Positions 34,640 to 43,501 of a stretch of 64,000 nucleotides of DNA are shown here, piece after piece. Position 1 is the first letter of the stretch, and each line of letters starts with the position of its first letter. The notes below the pieces were generated by a model. It was not told the DNA's origin, ran no database searches, and saw nothing but the letters and a program-made list of their open reading frames with translations. The position numbers were made by a program, and so were the translations under genes. Origin of the DNA: Bacillus sp. AFS006103 (GTDB lineage: Bacteria; Bacillota; Bacilli; Bacillales; Cytobacillaceae); the NCBI GenBank assembly GCA_002559145.1, contig NTXX01000007.1, positions 1 to 64,000 of the forward strand, given 5' to 3'.

Positions 34640-35164
34640 ATGATGGTTCAGGTAATTGATAGATATAAATTAAATTTAATTAAAACTGAAGTAAGCAGGG
34701 CTGCACAACAAATGCAGAGTAATAGACCGAATATACCTTTTACAGGTCTTGAGAAAGCCCTTGGATATGCAGCTTTTCAGAACTGGTTAGGTAAATATCT
34801 TGAAATGCAAAAGCACAATAATCCAAATATGGATGCATACTTTGAAGGATGCAATCACAGTGCAAGAGACATGGCTATTACATTAATGGAGAATTTATAT
34901 AAACATCCACAATACAGTCGATTGATTTCAAATAAAGTTAAAAATATTAATACTATTACTGAAATTGAATTTGCAAAAACTGTTGCATATAACCAATACT
35001 GGGAGGATTGTACTACCAGAGCTGTTATTATGATTTGTAGACAATTAGCCTATAATTACACAGGTGTTTTAGGGGAAGCAGACTTCAGATTGGCTGGAAA
35101 GGGAATCAGTTGGCAGGAGTTAACGCTGGCTGTTGATCAATGGTTAGAGGAAGAATTAGCATAA
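34640..35164 (+). CDS. Unknown protein, 174 residues
   Basis: A soluble helical protein (VSRAAQQMQSNRPNIPFTGLEKALGYAAFQNWLGKYLEMQ, WLEEELA at the end). GAGGG precedes two tandem ATGs at 34640 and 34643. It follows the HIRAN-Sel1 gene by 14 bp, so it belongs to that operon. No family recognised. Confidence 0.62.
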   Translation: MMVQVIDRYKLNLIKTEVSRAAQQMQSNRPNIPFTGLEKALGYAAFQNWLGKYLEMQKHNNPNMDAYFEGCNHSARDMAITLMENLYKHPQYSRLISNKVKNINTITEIEFAKTVAYNQYWEDCTTRAVIMICRQLAYNYTGVLGEADFRLAGKGISWQELTLAVDQWLEEELA

Positions 35165-35244
35165 TAATCATCATACAGGATTAATGAGTTTCAGAAGCAT
35201 TTTATTGGAATGAAAATATTGAATTATAGATGGGGGACCATAGG

Positions 35245-35832
35245 GTGTTTAACTTTTTTAAGAAATCCAACAAATCAAGTAACGTTTTGGAAAAACAGAA
35301 TGAAACACAGAATGAACTACAAAATGAAACACAGGATCAACATCCTGGAGAGTTTAATCATGCTTACTTTAACCGATTCTCTAAAAATGGCACTGAAATA
35401 AAAGCAGGTCTAACAGACTGCTTACCTTTAGAGGATATTATTAAAATGGGCCATCAACATTTTACTGTACAACAAACACCTACTGGGCAAGTATACTTTA
35501 ATGGAAGAACAGGAATGTTGGGTGAAGACATCAATAGATTCTTTGTCTACCTTAAACTTCAAGATAAGAAATTACAGATTAATTATGTCAATAACATTGA
35601 AGATGTAGGCGATATGAATACGATATTACATTATAGTATTGATATCCGAAAGATTGATAGAGTTATTCTTCATTCTTATGTTGAAAATCAGAAAGAATGT
35701 TACTCTATGTATATCTGTGTCAATGGTAATGTTTATGTGATTCATGCCTGGGAATTTGGTACAAGCGGAGAAACTCCAAAAGAGTTCTTTGGTCAAGCAA
35801 TCTACATCATTGAATCTTCCTTTACAAAATAA
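35245..35832 (+). CDS. Unknown protein, about 195 residues
   Basis: The best start is GTG 35245, with GGGGG eight bases upstream; an ATG five codons earlier overlaps that site. After an Asn/Gln-rich linker (residues 8-32) comes a compact alpha/beta segment (IIKMGHQHFTVQQTPTGQVYFNGRTGML, YSIDIRKIDRVILHSYV). No known motif. It is in line with the HIRAN-Sel1 operon, 80 bp after the previous gene. Confidence 0.6.
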   Translation: MFNFFKKSNKSSNVLEKQNETQNELQNETQDQHPGEFNHAYFNRFSKNGTEIKAGLTDCLPLEDIIKMGHQHFTVQQTPTGQVYFNGRTGMLGEDINRFFVYLKLQDKKLQINYVNNIEDVGDMNTILHYSIDIRKIDRVILHSYVENQKECYSMYICVNGNVYVIHAWEFGTSGETPKEFFGQAIYIIESSFTK

Positions 35833-35921
35833 TAATAAGGATTGGGATTTGAAAAAAAGCTTTATGCCTAGAGGAGTAATTTTACCTTCATTTTCACTTT
35901 TATCAGAAAAGCGGGGACGAT

Positions 35922-36656
35922 ATGTTTACAATTCTAATTATCATCGCAATCATTTGGTTTTTTACCAGAAGTTCTAGTTTTAGCACCACTACCCATTCAA
36001 ACACCTATCAAAAAAACGAACGATAACAAAAGTACTCAACCCAGCTATACAAACATGACTTGCCCAAGATGTAGCAAAACAACATCCGTTCAAGTAAATG
36101 GCTATACAAAGGTTTGCAGCAATTGTGGATGGCAACTTACCAAAGCTTATATTAATACAGTGGTAAAATTAGCAGGTGTAACTTACGATGGCAGGCAGGG
36201 ATTAATTTCTAGCCTAAGTGTTTATGACCCCATTATTATAAAACGGGATCGTAATAATGCCTATGATAAAAATGCAATCGGAATTTATAATAGCCGAAAT
36301 CAAAACATTGGCTGGATCCCTCGTGATGTTGCCGTAACGATTCAGGTGTTATGCTTTTTGCAAAGACCAATAAAAAATTAGGAGGGAATGGCTACAAATA
36401 CGGACTAGAGGTTCTCAACTCTTCTGATTCAGATAAGACTTAAAACCATCAGCCAGTGGTGCCAATCTTTCATTCAAATCAACTTTCATCTTATGCATCC
36501 AAACCATCTACTTATACTAGTCAATCTTACAAAGATGATGATTATGATGACTATCCCTCACACAACTATTTTAGGGATGAATCCGAAAGGGGGAGCGATG
36601 ATTACGATCCAAGTGAGGACTGGACAGATCTATACGAGTATAATGAAAACCACTGA
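35922..36656 (+). pseudogene. Decayed HIRAN protein with TM helix and zinc ribbon
   Basis: Three open pieces are in line. First a hydrophobic start (MFTILIIIAIIWFFTRS, from 35922). Then a zinc ribbon (CPRCSKTTSVQVNGYTKVCSNCGW, from 36058) and HIRAN domain (VKLAGVTYDGRQ, IKRDRNNAYDKNAIGIYN, IGWIPRDVA). The rest of HIRAN (LGGNGYKYGLEV) and an acidic tail are in another frame. The first break falls at an A7 run (36010-36016). The second is a short deletion near 36340. A TAA interrupts the tail near 36440. An intact gene would have been membrane-anchored; the tail resembles that of the protein at 26221. Confidence 0.75.
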
Positions 36657-36679
36657 TTGATCAGGCTAGGTGTGATTTT

Positions 36680-36900
36680 ATGCGTCAACTATTCAGACTT
36701 AAAGGTGTTACATATGAAGGAAGACAACGAATAATTGAACGGTTATCTATTTATGATGATATCTATATAAAGCGGGATTATTACAATAGCTTTGATGGAA
36801 ATGCAATTGGTGTATTCAATAGCTATGGTGAAAGTATTGGATGGATTCCAAGAGAAATAGCAGAATGGCTTGCTCCCAGGTTGGACAATGAAAGAAATAG
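36680..36900 (+). pseudogene. Truncated HIRAN-domain gene
   Basis: A good start (RBS AGGTGTG, ATG 36680) leads into the first 70 residues of a HIRAN domain (FRLKGVTYEGRQ, IKRDYYNSFDGNAIGVFN, IGWIPREIAEWLAPRL). Homology then stops; the frame runs on to 37015 through unrelated sequence. The end of the domain (GGNG motif) is lost at the junction with the HTH-gene relic that follows. Confidence 0.72.
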
Positions 36901-36969
36901 CAGGAATCCAAAACCTGCTGTTTTTTATTGCATTCCATTCACACGGGATCCTTTTTATCATTATCGTAG

Positions 36970-37170
36970 TACTTGCTCTTCTTTCCTGACCATCAAGAGA
37001 CTTGGAAAGTGGTGAAAATCACCGTCTATCAATACCTGTGGGAAAATGATCACGAACAAACCTTAAAGGCGCCATCCAATCCTTTAAGCAGCTCATCCGG
37101 AAGCTGAAGTTCAACCGCAATTCCTTGCCGCAGGATACTAGCAATTTCTACACCGTATTGCTTCGATTAA
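36970..37170 (+). pseudogene. Relic of a replication-type HTH gene
   Basis: Matches the C-terminal part of the intact HTH gene at 49851. LLFFPDHQETWKVVKITVYQYLWEND aligns with CFFPEAKTIEEYWKMVKISAYQHLWEND. After a frameshift, QSFKQLIRKLKFNRN follows. The N-terminal two thirds are missing. Confidence 0.75.
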
Positions 37171-37659
37171 CACATCCCATGGCCATTTTTCATCAAATTT
37201 CCCTACCAACCAAACGTTTGATTAAATTGGCTTCACCCCTTGGTATATATGCCTCAATCCTACTTGGTTCAAAAAAAGTTTGTTGAAAAATAACAAAAAA
37301 TTAGTAGTTTACTAGCGAAAAGTCATAATTCGGCACCCTTTCGACTAAATAACATATAAGCTATACTATTCAAACGTTTGATTGGAACCGCTGCAAGTAC
37401 TGATTTATTAGCCTTCATCCTGCAAATTAAGCACAAAGATTGTCTTGAGAAATGACTTAACTTCGCAGGAAATAACCTACTTTTCTACAAGCTCAGATGA
37501 GTTTCTACAAAACTTACATCATTCTAATTTTCCGATTACGCAGAGCAACCCCCCCTTTTTCACGTTTTTCAAGTCAATAGACGGAATTTCCCCGTCTTTT
37601 TATCAAATCAGGTGCTTACCCTGAATCTAAATCATTATCAGGGCACCCGAACGAGGAAA
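37171..37659. repeat. Dispersed palindrome-bearing repeat, copy B
   Basis: CCAAACGTTTGA at 37210-37221 and TCAAACGTTTGA at 37370-37381 lie 160 bp apart. The block 37210-37560 follows copy A (4679-5090) nearly base for base in places (for example the stretches around 37220-37260 and 37320-37370). The third palindrome has been lost. It directly follows the HTH-gene relic. No gene. Confidence 0.65.
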
Positions 37660-37695
37660 AAAGGTCAGTCCCTCCAAAGCGGTGAGGGATTGACC
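37660..37695 (-). terminator. Intrinsic terminator of the TerY-like operon
   Basis: GGTCAGTCCCTC pairs with GAGGGATTGACC (one G-T pair); on the minus strand TTTTTTTCC follows. It lies 27 bp after the amidase stop. Confidence 0.85.
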
Positions 37696-37721
37696 CGAAT
37701 TTGCATTGTTAAAAACTCCTA

Positions 37722-38693
37722 CTATTCCTTCTTCTCTTGGTAACTAGCATATTGCATAACACCATCTACTATATTGGTAAGCAAGTTCTTTAGATATGCT
37801 GGATTAGAAAGATTCTTATCTTCCGTTGGGTTGGTCATAAATCCAAGTTCCACCAATGTGCAAGGGACTTTGGACCAGTTGAAACCAGACATATCACCTC
37901 TGTAAGAAATCCCGTTGACTTTAACGGATGCATTATTCTTCGTTTCATCAATAATACATTCGGAAGCTTTTAAACTATCATTGAAAATCTCCTTCGTGTA
38001 CGGGCTGTTCTCCGCCGGAGTGAGAACGGATAGACCATGGACATTTTTATTGGTTGCTCCATCCGCGTGAATACGTATAAATAAATCAGCGTTATTTTGG
38101 TTTGCGACCTCCGCTCTTTCTTTGTTACTGATATTGACATTGTTCGTCGTTCTAGTGAAGATAACCTTTACTCCTCTACTTTCAAGTAATTGACCTAAAA
38201 TGAGGGATGCTTCCAAGGTTAACTTATACTCTGGCTTCCCAGTGGAAACCCCTGAAGTTCCGCCAGTAACCTTCATCTTCGTCTCTTTAGCACCCGGGCC
38301 GACTGGTTCCGGAGCAGTATTAGCTCGATCCTGATGGCCCGGATCAATCACCACAAGAAATTCCTTTTTGACTTCAACCTTTTTCTCAGGATTAGGGGAT
38401 ACTTCAGAGGCAAGCGAACTCCTAGGGACCACATTCACCTGAACTCCTTTTGTTGCTGCCTTCTCATGATTTTCTTCTGAGGCACCCTTCTCCTCTTTTA
38501 CATTCACCCGCGCTTCGGAATCTCTTTTTACCTGATCTTCCTTTTCTACTGTGTTTTCTCTGACTTCTTGCTTCTTATTATTACTTTTTAAAATATCATC
38601 CTTCTCTGTTGAATGGCTATAATATAAAAATAGGGCAAACACCATTGTCAGGGAAAGCAGAATAATACCTATATTTATTAGTTTAGACTTCAC
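37722..38693 (-). CDS. N-acetylmuramoyl-L-alanine amidase (Amidase_3), membrane-anchored
   Basis: A 323-residue exported enzyme: N-terminal helix (residues 7-26), a charged Lys/Glu linker (~30-115), then the catalytic domain. Zinc ligands are visible in VVIDPGHQD, a following Glu in YKLTLEAS and RIHADGA; the catalytic Glu lies in LVELGFMTNP. It cuts the amide bond between MurNAc and the stem peptide. GTG start overlaps the YARHG gene stop (GTGA), so translation is coupled. Unlike CwlD or CwlC it is tied to a signalling operon, and the long insert after DPGH is family-typical for anchored forms. Confidence 0.88.
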   Translation of the reverse strand: MKSKLINIGIILLSLTMVFALFLYYSHSTEKDDILKSNNKKQEVRENTVEKEDQVKRDSEARVNVKEEKGASEENHEKAATKGVQVNVVPRSSLASEVSPNPEKKVEVKKEFLVVIDPGHQDRANTAPEPVGPGAKETKMKVTGGTSGVSTGKPEYKLTLEASLILGQLLESRGVKVIFTRTTNNVNISNKERAEVANQNNADLFIRIHADGATNKNVHGLSVLTPAENSPYTKEIFNDSLKASECIIDETKNNASVKVNGISYRGDMSGFNWSKVPCTLVELGFMTNPTEDKNLSNPAYLKNLLTNIVDGVMQYASYQEKKE

Positions 38694-39934
38694 TGTAAGT
38701 TCCTCTCACTGTTATGAATCAAATCCACATTATATTTTTCAATCTCACTTAACGTAACCCCGTCATAGTCGGCATCTTCGTGATACCAACTTTTTTGCTG
38801 AAAGTAGGAATTCAAATCCTCTGAATTAAAGATATAGCCGTGACGGGCATAAATTTCGTTTCTTGCTAATCGAAGTTCTTCAAGGGTCATATCGGTTATT
38901 TCACTTTCTGTTAATCTCCGCTGATCACTTCCAGGCATGATAAAACCAGTCCTTTCCAGACTCTTGAATAAGTCAACATTGGATTTTTCAATCGCACTTA
39001 AAGTAACTCCGTCATAGGATGCATCTTCATGATACCAACTTTTTTGGCTAAAATAGGTCTGTAAATCCTCCGATTTAAATAGGTAGCCATGCCGGGCATA
39101 GATTTCATTTCTAGCTAACCGAAGTTGATCATAGGACAAGTTTGCTATTTCACTTTCTGTTAATCTTTTCGTATCGCTTTCAGGGAAGATATATTCATCT
39201 AGATTTGTCGCTGTGACTTCATTCTTAACCTGATTCGTACCCTCTTCCTTATCCGGTTCCACATCTGCACTTACACTTTCATCTGCACTTGCCATTTCCT
39301 GCCCAGAGGATGGGTCTACCGCATCCTCGGAAGCGAATAAATTATATCCTCCAGCAATCACTCCAATTGTAATGAGAACAGTTACTAACACAGGTGCCAC
39401 TTTACTCCTTTTTCCAGGTTGAGAGGAGGTTGATTGATTGAATCGAGATGGATTATTTTGCGTCACAACCGGTTGTGTTGAGTGTTGAGTTACAGGAATT
39501 CCATTGGCAGCTCGTGATGGTTGTGTAATCGGATGGGGTGGAGAAGTAACTATCTGATTCACTGATTGATTCTTTTGAATGGACCCTCCGCCGCTTTTCC
39601 CCACTGGCTGATTGGGCTTATGCGGAACACTCTTGTCCAACGCATGAATCCAGCAATCAACGGCCCACTCGACAACACTTTGTTCAATGGCTGTATTCTG
39701 ATGGACCCTAGTGACCAGCCGATTGTATAGTCCATAGTCGACCTGATGATCCGAACTTTTGAATAATTCATGGACGACGTTTTCTTCAGCTACTGAAACC
39801 AAGGCTTTGATTTTCCCTTTACTTTCAATGGTCCGATCCTGTAAGATGCCCTGAAGTCTTTTGGATTCGGAACAAATAGTCATTCCATAATGGTTTAGTA
39901 TGTTCTTTAATAAATCCTGGGTGGACTGTGTCAT
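38690..39934 (-). CDS. Membrane protein with two YARHG domains
   Basis: 414 residues. Residues 1-105 form a helical domain (LLKNILNHYG, LQGILQDRTIESKGKIKALVSVAEENVVHELF) of a kind often found next to bacterial Ser/Thr kinases. A Pro/Ser/Gln linker, one membrane helix (VLVTVLITIGVIAGGYNLFA, ~185-205) and an extracellular part with two YARHG repeats follow. The repeats read LRLARNEIYARHGYLFKSEDLQTYFSQKSWY and, ~85 residues later, LRLARNEIYARHGYIFNSED. YARHG domains are secreted and linked to the cell wall. The layout suggests a transmembrane link between the kinase side and the wall amidase. Confidence 0.82.
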   Translation of the reverse strand: MTQSTQDLLKNILNHYGMTICSESKRLQGILQDRTIESKGKIKALVSVAEENVVHELFKSSDHQVDYGLYNRLVTRVHQNTAIEQSVVEWAVDCWIHALDKSVPHKPNQPVGKSGGGSIQKNQSVNQIVTSPPHPITQPSRAANGIPVTQHSTQPVVTQNNPSRFNQSTSSQPGKRSKVAPVLVTVLITIGVIAGGYNLFASEDAVDPSSGQEMASADESVSADVEPDKEEGTNQVKNEVTATNLDEYIFPESDTKRLTESEIANLSYDQLRLARNEIYARHGYLFKSEDLQTYFSQKSWYHEDASYDGVTLSAIEKSNVDLFKSLERTGFIMPGSDQRRLTESEITDMTLEELRLARNEIYARHGYIFNSEDLNSYFQQKSWYHEDADYDGVTLSEIEKYNVDLIHNSERNLQ

Positions 39935-39951
39935 AACTAGCCTCCGTCTAA

Positions 39952-41289
39952 TCAGCCAATAATCATGCCTTCCGCATTTCTAAGAAACTGTATTTTCAAT
40001 CCATCTTGAAGGGGAGCCGCTTTTTGTGATTCAATTGCTTTTTCCGCGCCCGTTTTGTTAATTCCCTTCCACGGTACTGTTGATGTATTGCGCAGCCCCC
40101 ACACGGAAGGGTTATTTGGATTTTGCACAATTTCCCCTACAACTTCCATCCATTCTTCTTCTGAGGCAGTTGGGTCAATGTGGCGCCGAGTAATAACTGT
40201 TCCTTTGTTCAATAAAACATACTGCTGCCCAGCGGCTGTTTTCAGCAAGAGTTTAGGAGGTACCCCTACCGGCCTTCCACAATGCCAACAATGCACTTCT
40301 TTTTTCGTTTCACTCCAGAAGTTTTCCGCTGAATCTTGCCCGCATTGAACAATACTGTCACCTAACTGTAAAAACAACTTTCGCCATTGGCTTTCTGTGA
40401 CACGCTGTTTCGGGTTTTGTAATCCTACTGTGAAAGCCTGAATAAACCTTTCCTTTAAAGGTTCCGGACAAACTTCCCATCTTTTCCTTGCCGTAACATA
40501 GTCTGGATCGTTAGGAAGCTCATTCGTTCTATTGCTAGGATCAAAAATGAAAACAGGCTGCTCGCCATAAATTTTCCTTTTCGCTGTAAGATCCCAGGAA
40601 CGGACACTATACTCCATTTGACCATGGAAAGGGTGATGCCAAATCCATAATTGAAATAATAAAACCGCTAACGAATGTAAATCAGTATCAGTAGATGGCT
40701 TCGCTTCGCCTCGAATAATCTCTGGAGCCATGTATTCCATAGTCCCCCATACTTGTGTTTCCGATTCATTGTTAATTCCAATGTTATCATTATCACAGAT
40801 TAAGACATCCCCATTTTTGGGATCAAACATGATATTCCCGGATGATATATCTCGATAACATCTCCCGCTCAAGTGAAGCATTCTGTATGAATCCGAGGTA
40901 GCATAGGAGATTTTACATAGAGCTTTCATGTTAGGAGTGGGTTTTCTTCTTGCCCATACTTCCCCTAATTCGGCAAATCTCTTTGTATCGATTAAATCCA
41001 TCAAGTAACCAAACTGAGAAGTTCCAGCGGATACAACCGTGTCGATAGGCCAGACAAACCGCTTTCCTGCTTCCCCGCTTGGAGCGCCTGTTTGCACGAG
41101 ATCTCGTATCATCTTCTTCTGCTCCTCGTTTGCTTGTTCGTGGTTATACCATTTCAATGCCTTGGTGCCCTTACTATGGCCTTCAACGAGGTAAACAGCT
41201 CCTTGCCCGCCTTCTCCCAGCTTGCTCTTAATGGTTAAAAGCTCTCCTGTTGTTTCAGTAAGCACTTGCTGACCAATTTGCAACTTCAT
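39952..41289 (-). CDS. Ser/Thr protein kinase with C-terminal zinc-ribbon-like region (TerY-P triad)
   Basis: About 445 residues from ATG 41289, eight bases after GGAGAG. Kinase domain ~10-290: glycine loop LGEGGQGAVY, lysine in ALKWY, catalytic YRDISSGNIMF (HRD written YRD), and ICDNDNIG where DFG is usual, then MEYMAPEIIRG. The C-terminal part has CWHCGRPVGVPP (possible zinc site) and a beta-rich segment. The order vWA, PP2C, kinase is that of TerY-P triads described by Anantharaman, Iyer and Aravind. The YRD/DND variants are shared by that branch, so activity is likely but not certain. Confidence 0.85.
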   Translation of the reverse strand: MKLQIGQQVLTETTGELLTIKSKLGEGGQGAVYLVEGHSKGTKALKWYNHEQANEEQKKMIRDLVQTGAPSGEAGKRFVWPIDTVVSAGTSQFGYLMDLIDTKRFAELGEVWARRKPTPNMKALCKISYATSDSYRMLHLSGRCYRDISSGNIMFDPKNGDVLICDNDNIGINNESETQVWGTMEYMAPEIIRGEAKPSTDTDLHSLAVLLFQLWIWHHPFHGQMEYSVRSWDLTAKRKIYGEQPVFIFDPSNRTNELPNDPDYVTARKRWEVCPEPLKERFIQAFTVGLQNPKQRVTESQWRKLFLQLGDSIVQCGQDSAENFWSETKKEVHCWHCGRPVGVPPKLLLKTAAGQQYVLLNKGTVITRRHIDPTASEEEWMEVVGEIVQNPNNPSVWGLRNTSTVPWKGINKTGAEKAIESQKAAPLQDGLKIQFLRNAEGMIIG

Positions 41290-41307
41290 CTGAATCACTC
41301 TCCACTA

Positions 41308-42438
41308 TTATCTGCTTCTCTTGTTAAACAGGATTTTTATCCCTTCTTTATCTTGTCTTGGGCCAAAATGGATAATGGGCATTTCCTCTTGCTTCCTCTC
41401 CGCTACTTGATTTATGCTCATCTCCTCTGATAACGGTTTAGGTTTCAGTGGATCAACGACATCTATTTGTTCATTAATCTTTTTTAACAACGAATCCTTT
41501 TTCTTCTTTTCATTCTCTTGTTCATTTAAGGATTCTTGGTTCATAACTTTTTCCTTTACATCATTTAAAACAGTGGTAAGCGGTTCATTGATCCTTGATC
41601 CTTGCAGCTCGATTGTAGCTAAGGTCATATCATCACCGCTCCCTCTCATCGAATAATCAAACAGAATATTCGCCAGGCTGTAATATTCGGAGATGGGGCC
41701 AGATTCTTTTAATACCGTGTAAAGACTACTCATAAACTGCTGAAAATTATGTTCATCCTCAAAACAATTGGATAATCCATCCGTACAAAGTGCAAGGAAT
41801 TGAGTTTGGGTAGGATAATCCATCCGCGCCGCTCTCCAGAAACGACTAGCTTCTGTTGAGGATAAGGAATAGGTCGCACTTCCAAGCAAATCATTATCCG
41901 GTTGGAAAGGCCTCGTACAGCCTCCGTTTTCCTCAACTAAAACCACATCACCATCACCTAATTGTCCAAACAGGATTTCGTCCTTGGTGACAAGAGCAAC
42001 TAGCAATGTCGTCCCATATCTTGTGTAAATTTCTGACTGGTTTTCGGTATCAAGTCCATATTCAATGGCATGCTTTAAGACTTCATCCCGCCATTCTCTT
42101 ATCACATGTTTGGGAAAATCATCCCTAAAGGTTCTAAATAGGAGAGTAGAAGATTCTTTCAGTTGTTCATAAACTCTCCTTACTAGTTTCACCGCCACTT
42201 TTGCAGCTAACTCGGAACCATATTGACTCATATCGTATCTCTTATCACCATGCCCATCCGCAACCGCCATAACAAAAGGGAGATCACTACCCCCATCATT
42301 TAAAAAAGCATAAGCATCTTGGCACGGGACCGTATGTTTAACGTGTGAAGCCCCCTGCACACTGGCTATGTTATAGTGGCCGTACACGGTCCTCCCGCTA
42401 GTACTCATTTGGTTTTTGTAATGAATAGTATCGTTCAT
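41308..42438 (-). CDS. PP2C-family Ser/Thr phosphatase (TerY-P triad)
   Basis: A 376-residue protein phosphatase. Metal-binding motifs are present: VPCQDAYAF, FVMAVADGHGDKRY, CTDGLSN and SGDDMTLATIEL. The phosphatase domain ends near residue 275; a lysine/glutamate-rich tail follows. It lies 9-18 bp from the kinase and the vWA genes. It would reverse the kinase reaction on shared targets, perhaps the vWA or YARHG protein. Confidence 0.87.
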   Translation of the reverse strand: MNDTIHYKNQMSTSGRTVYGHYNIASVQGASHVKHTVPCQDAYAFLNDGGSDLPFVMAVADGHGDKRYDMSQYGSELAAKVAVKLVRRVYEQLKESSTLLFRTFRDDFPKHVIREWRDEVLKHAIEYGLDTENQSEIYTRYGTTLLVALVTKDEILFGQLGDGDVVLVEENGGCTRPFQPDNDLLGSATYSLSSTEASRFWRAARMDYPTQTQFLALCTDGLSNCFEDEHNFQQFMSSLYTVLKESGPISEYYSLANILFDYSMRGSGDDMTLATIELQGSRINEPLTTVLNDVKEKVMNQESLNEQENEKKKKDSLLKKINEQIDVVDPLKPKPLSEEMSINQVAERKQEEMPIIHFGPRQDKEGIKILFNKRSR

Positions 42439-42456
42439 AAAATCTCTCCTACTCTT

Positions 42457-43188
42457 TTAAAAAACATCAAAACCATCATCCGGCGTCGTTTGGACAGCAG
42501 GAGGTGCAGCAGGAAGAACAACATTCTTTTGTCGATTATCTGAGCTAACATGGCTTTTGCCGACAGATGCTCCCACCGTTGCTGTCACACTTGCCCATTT
42601 TATGTAATGGATTAATTGTTCAGGTGTCTTCGCTTTCAAAACTCCTATTTCATTGTGGCTCACGAACTTTAATAATTCCTTTTCGTCATATTCATGCTCT
42701 TCACCGATGGCAATGACCAATCGAATGGCCCTTTTCCCCCATGGAAGTGAATTAAGCTTTTGAATGGCCTGATTGTAATCCTCTTCTGAATCTGTACAAA
42801 ATCCATCAGATAAGAGAATGCATACTGGCGGCAACCCTCTTCTATTCATTTTTTCAATGTCCAATTCATCTGATAGCATGTCAATCGCTTTTGCCGTTGC
42901 TGTTAGACCCTGTACATGTAAGTCATGCCAAGTGAAATTGTCAATAGGCACTGGATTCGGTCCCACATGCCACTCCGCATCATCACTAAATTTAATGGCG
43001 CGCATCATCACTTGTACTTCTGGGTGTGAAGCGATAGCGTCTCGAATCTCCGGAAGCACTTCTCGGATGGCTTGATTCAAGATTTGCATCTTAGCTCCCC
43101 TCATAGAACCTGAGTAGTCTGCTAACCAAAAAAATTGTAACGTTCTTTTCGAGATATTCCCTTCTAATACAGGCATAGCAGTTGTCAT
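42457..43188 (-). CDS. TerY-like von Willebrand factor A protein
   Basis: A 243-residue cytoplasmic vWA protein: MIDAS DYSGSMRGAK near residue 22, the threonine in GLTATAKAIDML, and aspartate in ILLSDGFCTDS. It resembles TerY of tellurite/stress systems in having one vWA domain and a short tail. It is the first gene of the five-gene operon, with GAAGGAG upstream of the ATG. vWA proteins act as metal-dependent scaffolds. Confidence 0.85.
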   Translation of the reverse strand: MTTAMPVLEGNISKRTLQFFWLADYSGSMRGAKMQILNQAIREVLPEIRDAIASHPEVQVMMRAIKFSDDAEWHVGPNPVPIDNFTWHDLHVQGLTATAKAIDMLSDELDIEKMNRRGLPPVCILLSDGFCTDSEEDYNQAIQKLNSLPWGKRAIRLVIAIGEEHEYDEKELLKFVSHNEIGVLKAKTPEQLIHYIKWASVTATVGASVGKSHVSSDNRQKNVVLPAAPPAVQTTPDDGFDVF

Positions 43189-43366
43189 TATTCCAGCTCC
43201 TTCGAATTTCTTGCAATAGGTCTTAAGACTAATTTCATTTTATAATATTTTTTCATAAATGGAAATTACTAGTTATATAGTTTGATTTTTACATTATAGA
43301 ATAGGGGAATTCTCTCGCATCCTACGGACGAATTTATATTTACCAGGCACAAAAAAAGGACTCCGG

Positions 43367-43501
43367 ATGAAGTCAGAGGGAAGACCAAAGGTTCCTAGAC
43401 CAATAGATAAGGATAAAACCATCGTTTGGTCCCGGAGCTTTGATAAAAAAATAGATAAGAAACAGCAGAGAAAAATGGAGCGGAGGTTAGGAAATTACTA
43501 A
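43367..43501 (+). CDS. Possible small basic protein, 44 residues
   Basis: AAAGGA six bases before ATG 43367 opens a 44-residue Lys/Arg-rich frame (MKSEGRPKVPRPIDKDKTIV..., ending MERRLGNY). No family known. It is short, so it could be chance, but the ribosome binding site and even codon mix favour a real peptide. Confidence 0.35.
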   Translation: MKSEGRPKVPRPIDKDKTIVWSRSFDKKIDKKQQRKMERRLGNY

